In this document: piece by piece, positions 60,014 through 64,000 of the stretch
Layout: each line of letters begins with the position of its first letter
Position numbering within the stretch: the first letter of the stretch is position 1
Program-made: the position numbers and the translations under genes
Assembly (NCBI RefSeq): GCF_037975245.1
Contig: NC_092567.1
Location: forward strand, 26,458,376-26,522,375
Reading direction: 5' to 3'
Source: Apostichopus japonicus
Taxonomy: Eukaryota > Echinodermata > Holothuroidea > Aspidochirotida > Stichopodidae
Length of the DNA stretch: 64,000 bases
The notes under the pieces: generated by a model
The model's input: only the letters and a program-made list of their open reading frames with translations
The model's database searches: none
What the model was told of the DNA's origin: nothing

Positions 60014-60294
60014 GAAGCGGGAAGTCACAATACAGTATAGAAAAAAAATGTCCCAAACTGGGACATTATGACTCGTTATGAATACAACATAATTGAATCA
60101 AAGCAACACAATGTTACAACCTAACTCAACAACTCAATAACTCAACAACTCAACATGCAGCTTTAACGTTTCTATTTCCTGTTTTCGTTCTTAATATGAT
60201 TATATTGTTTCTGCCTTTCATGCTTTATGATTTTCTCGATGAAGTGCCGTATCTAAATATTTCATCAATTTGTTAAAGCTTTCATATTATCGAG

Positions 60295-61660
60295 GTGGAC
60301 TTTATTGCATAGGTCGTTTACATTGTATCACAAAGGTCGTTTACACTATATGATATAGGGTCGTTCACACTGTATTATATAGGTAGTTTCCATTGTATTA
60401 TAGAGGTCGTTCACACTGTATTATATAGGTAGTGCACACTGTATTATAGAGGTCGTTCACACTGTATTATATAGGTAGTTTCCATTGTATGATAGAGGTC
60501 GTTCACACTGTATTATATAGGAAGTTTCCATTGTATTATAGAGGTCGTTCACACTGTATTATATAGGTAGTGCACAGAGTATGATATAAACGTCACTTGT
60601 ATTGTATTATATGCATTACTTGTATTTATAGAGACCGTTTACTCTGTATTATAGAGGAAGCTTACACTATACTGTAGAGGTAGCTTAGAGTGTATTATAG
60701 AGTTAGTTTACACTGTATCACGGAGGTCGTTTGTACTGTGTAACATAGGGTATTTTATACTGCATTGCAAAGGTAGTTTCTGTATAGCAGACTTAGTTAA
60801 CAGTGTATTATAAAGGCAGTGTACACTCTATGAGAGATATCGTTGACACTATTATGGAGGTCGTTTAGGCTGCACTGTACTGGTTTCTTACATCAGTTTG
60901 TTATAAAGAGTAAGTTTCATATTGTACGATAGACGTTACATTATGTTATAGAGGTTGTTTACACTGTATTAGAGGTCGTTTACACTGTATTATAGAAGAT
61001 GTTACATTTATTATAGGGGTCGTTTACACTGTATTATACTGGTCGTTTACACTGTATTATAGAGGTAGTTTACATTGCATTGCAGAGGTCGTTTACACTG
61101 TATTATAGAGGAAGTCAACATTTATTATAGGGGTTGTTTACAATAGATTGTACTGGTCGTTTGCACTATAGGTATAGAGGTAGCTTACATTGCATTGCAG
61201 AGGTCGTTTACACTGTATTATAGAAGATGTTACATTTATTATAGGGGTCGTTTACACTGTATTATACTGGTCGTTTGCACTGTATTATAGAGGTAGCTTA
61301 CATTGCATTGCAGAGGTCGTTTACACTGTATTATAGAGGAAGTTAACATTTATTATAGGGGTTGTTTACAATAGATTGTACTGGTCGTTTGCACTATAGG
61401 TATAGAGGTAGCTTACATTACATTGTAGAGGTCGTTTACACCGTATTATACTGATAGTTTACACTGTATTATAGAGTTAGTTTACATTGCATTGTATAGA
61501 TCGTTTACACTGTATTTCAGAGGTCGTTCACACTGTATAATAGAAGTACTTTAAAATTGCATTGTGGAGGTTGTTTACACTGTATTACAGAGGTCGTTCA
61601 CACTGTAATATAAAGGTAGTTTACCTGTATTACGAACACTGCCCGAGGTATTTAACACTG
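60295..61660. repeat. About 23-bp minisatellite with a 228-bp higher-order repeat
   Basis: Dozens of degenerate units of the type GAGGTCGTTTACACTGTATT plus ATA. The variant GAAGATGTTACATTTATTAT is at 60995 and 61223, and GAAGT(C/T)AACATTTATTATAG is at 61111 and 61339. Both pairs are 228 bp apart. Confidence 0.94.
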
Positions 61661-62744
61661 TATTAAGGATGTCAGTACAACAGCTAGGTAAACAATTTTG
61701 AAAGCTTGGCAAACACCCTAAGATGTATGTGTCTGTTTGTTTATTTACTTGCAATAAACGAGAGCAACGATTTACAAAAAAATGATCCCTAAAAGATACA
61801 AAAACATATAGTTGAATATATTTTGCAACAGAGATCTGCAGATTTCTTCTTTGATTTCGTGAAATGTTTGCACCATGCTGATCGTTTCTTTCCCATTTAT
61901 TTTAGTGATATATTTATTAAGATTCATGCAGTCATACCTTGGGGTATTTGTGCGGCCTAGTAGGCAAGCTATCCTGATATATTTGGCCTTGCCTTTTGGA
62001 AATGTTGACGGGAAAATGTGTTTACTAATACGATTACAGATACCCTGACCTTGTAAGAACACGTCAACACTTATCTCTATAGGCTTGAAATGAAGATCTT
62101 TGGGAGTTAAGGTAAGTCTCAATACATGACTTTTTCTTTAAAATGTTTATGTTTCTGTTTTGTTGTGTTTGGCAACCTGAAGTAATGTTATTCCGAAATA
62201 ACATTTAAAGTTTATATAAGTGCGCGTGCGCAGTAATTAATACGCCTGCAGCTATCAGCTGGAATCTCTAACATTTTAGTGAACTTGTGAAGACTGTAAA
62301 AGTAAAAATGAGGCAATGAAACTATTGAATGAGTTTCATCTGTGTATCGTGTCCAGTTAATATATAGTCTGTGCTCAACGTATGCTTGTACTTAATTATT
62401 ATAAGAGGTACAGAAGCTAGTGAAAATAAAATACTAAGTAAAAAATGCTATTCATCACGTGACAATGAAATGATTTGAATTAGCGTTACATTGAGTTAAA
62501 TAAAGGTCGGGTGTATAGAGAGATATGAGGGGTGGGAGGGGGGGGGACACTGAGGTCAACATTGACCTAATATTCCCGACAGAAATACCAGTTTACCACA
62601 AACATTCTTATGTTCAAATGCAACTGACAATGATCTGCACCCCATCCCACAAGCACCCCGGTCACACACTCATACACCCTGGCCACACGCAATTACCCTG
62701 GCCACACACTCACGGACCCCCACTCTTAGCCAAACGTCCTCCTC
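61661..62744. other. No gene supported
   Basis: The longest frame, minus 61772-62122 (116 codons), starts at TTG and was not recognised. G-run near 62540. Confidence 0.45.
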
Positions 62745-62975
62745 GACACGGCCTCCTCCCACCCGTCCTCCTCCACACAGCCTCATCCCACCCGTCCTAC
62801 TCCAGACGGCCTCCTCCCACCCGTCCTCCTCGACACGGCCTCATCCCACCCGTCCTCCTCCAGACGGCCTCATCCCACCCGTCCTCCTCCAGACGGCCTC
62901 CTCCCACCCGTCCTCCTCCAGACGGCCTCCTCCCACCCGTCCTCCTCCAGACGGCCTCCTCCCACCCGTCCTTTA
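62745..62975. repeat. About 30-bp GC-rich minisatellite
   Basis: Seven or eight units of CCCACCCGTCCTCCTCCAGA plus CGGCCTCCTC. The sharp contrast with AT-rich surroundings and the exact repeats explain the proline-rich frame across it. Confidence 0.93.
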
Positions 62976-63703
62976 GCAACACACCCGCCATTGCCACAGA
63001 CAGCCGGCAGAGAATGTCCTCATACCCCCCTTCTCGAGTCCTAGACTCAATAGTTAATGTAACCATCTGTGATCATTATGTTATTATTTATATAACCTGT
63101 ACACATAAAGTGATATTTAATATCGAAAGATACATTCACACTTGATTGATTGATATATATTGTTTTTATGTGTCACTTAAAAGTCCGCCGACAACCAGTC
63201 AGTGAACCATTATATTATGCCTTGTATATTTGACAAATTTCCTATCCAAATTAATTAGTTAAACATTATTAAACCTATCCTTCGCTGGCTGCCTTAACGG
63301 AACTACTAATAAATATGGGCTTGAGTTTCAAGTATATGCTTCCATGTCAAATTCACGATATAAGTTCGCTTAAAAAAAAAATCGATTCGTGATGGTATAT
63401 GACCTGTACGATTAAGGCACACGATAATTATTTATTAATTATTAATTATTAATATTTATTATGCTATTATTTAATATCTTAAGTATGGACTTTGCATGCC
63501 TTTGTTTAGCACATGTTTAGCACGTTCACTGTGCTTTTACCAATAACACAGTAATATGCCCTAAAAGCACTCTTTCTAATGAGAACACCTTCCGCCTTTA
63601 AGATATGAAACTCAGCTCCATCTCGCCTTACTTTCTATTGTATTGTGGGAGAAAAGGTTATTCACGTCTAATGTTTTGTGAAAGTTTCATTATTAAGGTC
63701 GTT
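62976..63703. other. No gene recognised
   Basis: AT-rich sequence with a TTATTAATTATTAATTATTA run near 63428-63455. Confidence 0.45.
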
Positions 63704-63765
63704 TATCCTCCTCCTCCTCCTCCTCCTCCTCCTCCTCCTCCTGCTGCTCCTCCTCGTCCTCCTCC
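63704..63765. repeat. (CCT)n microsatellite
   Basis: About 60 bp of TCC/TGC triplets. It produces poly-Pro, poly-Leu and poly-Glu frames that are not genes. Confidence 0.93.
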
Positions 63766-64000
63766 CCCCTTATTTCTCCCTGCTCCCTCTTCTTTGTGTC
63801 TGCATTTCCTTGCAAATTCCCATTATTAAGTATCATCATCCTGTTATCGCGCGTCTTATCCTTGGGAGTTTGCATCGTCGTATTTGTAAAAAAAAGACAT
63901 CACCTCTTTTTACCCATAAAAGTGTCTGATGCTGCGTCATTGCGTGTGTTTCCTGTCTGGGACTGCTCCAACGTAAACCTTTGTATTCAAACCTGTCATT

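Noticed and set aside
61772-62122. 116-residue minus-strand frame
   Set aside because: It starts at TTG, has an in-frame stop shortly upstream and no recognised motif; kept only as unrecognised.
62525-63145. 206-residue Pro/Ser-rich frame
   Set aside because: Produced by the 30-bp GC-rich minisatellite; no domain, and the opposite strand is open too.

Overview
The window looks like nuclear DNA from an invertebrate deuterostome, most plausibly an echinoderm. Genes are sparse and split by introns with GT..AG borders. The DNA is AT-rich and full of microsatellites, minisatellites, LINE remnants and small inverted-repeat elements. The best-resolved gene is a vesicular glutamate transporter. The organism assignment is an inference; no sequence search was possible.

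Layout. (1) Positions 1-13760 hold a tandem segmental duplication with an offset of about 9.1 kb (copy A from position 1, copy B from 9125). Each copy carries a 128-residue LRAT-domain gene, a 40-60 bp minisatellite, a LINE 3' end with a TAA-repeat tail, and a 64-bp minisatellite. In copy A the 64-bp array is broken by a foldback element (4586-4989) and followed by a 2.9-kb element with terminal inverted repeats (5131-8070). A TTAA-flanked MITE (8694-9066) lies just before copy B. (2) 14028-14811 holds the last two exons of a receptor-type protein tyrosine phosphatase whose upstream exons are not in the window. (3) 15-23 kb is gene-poor, with a decayed LINE reverse transcriptase (18.5-19.7 kb), a Penelope-like fragment with a hammerhead-ribozyme-like core (20.8 kb) and another LINE tail (22.3 kb). 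(4) 23089-26607 is a two-exon gene for a 365-residue LRAT-domain protein with C-terminal membrane segments. It makes the third LRAT gene in 26 kb. (5) 27-33.9 kb is repeats and AT-rich sequence with no gene seen. (6) 33915-52980, minus strand, is a VGLUT (SLC17A6/7/8-type) gene in 11 coding exons. All ten introns join in frame, giving 565 residues from the first in-frame ATG. Its introns hold several tandem arrays, a hAT-type MITE and a second, better hammerhead-like motif (40461-40505). (7) 53-64 kb has no recognisable exon: only microsatellites, an inverted minisatellite, a tRNA-derived SINE, a 95-bp hairpin and two further minisatellites.

The genes do not form a pathway. The LRAT genes are a local lineage-type expansion of thiol acyltransferase/hydrolase-fold proteins, and VGLUT loads glutamate into synaptic vesicles. 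The most useful leads are the two hammerhead-like motifs, the roughly 800-bp block of complete identity inside an otherwise diverged duplication, the LRAT cluster that may lie inside a PTP intron, and the higher-order repeats in VGLUT introns.
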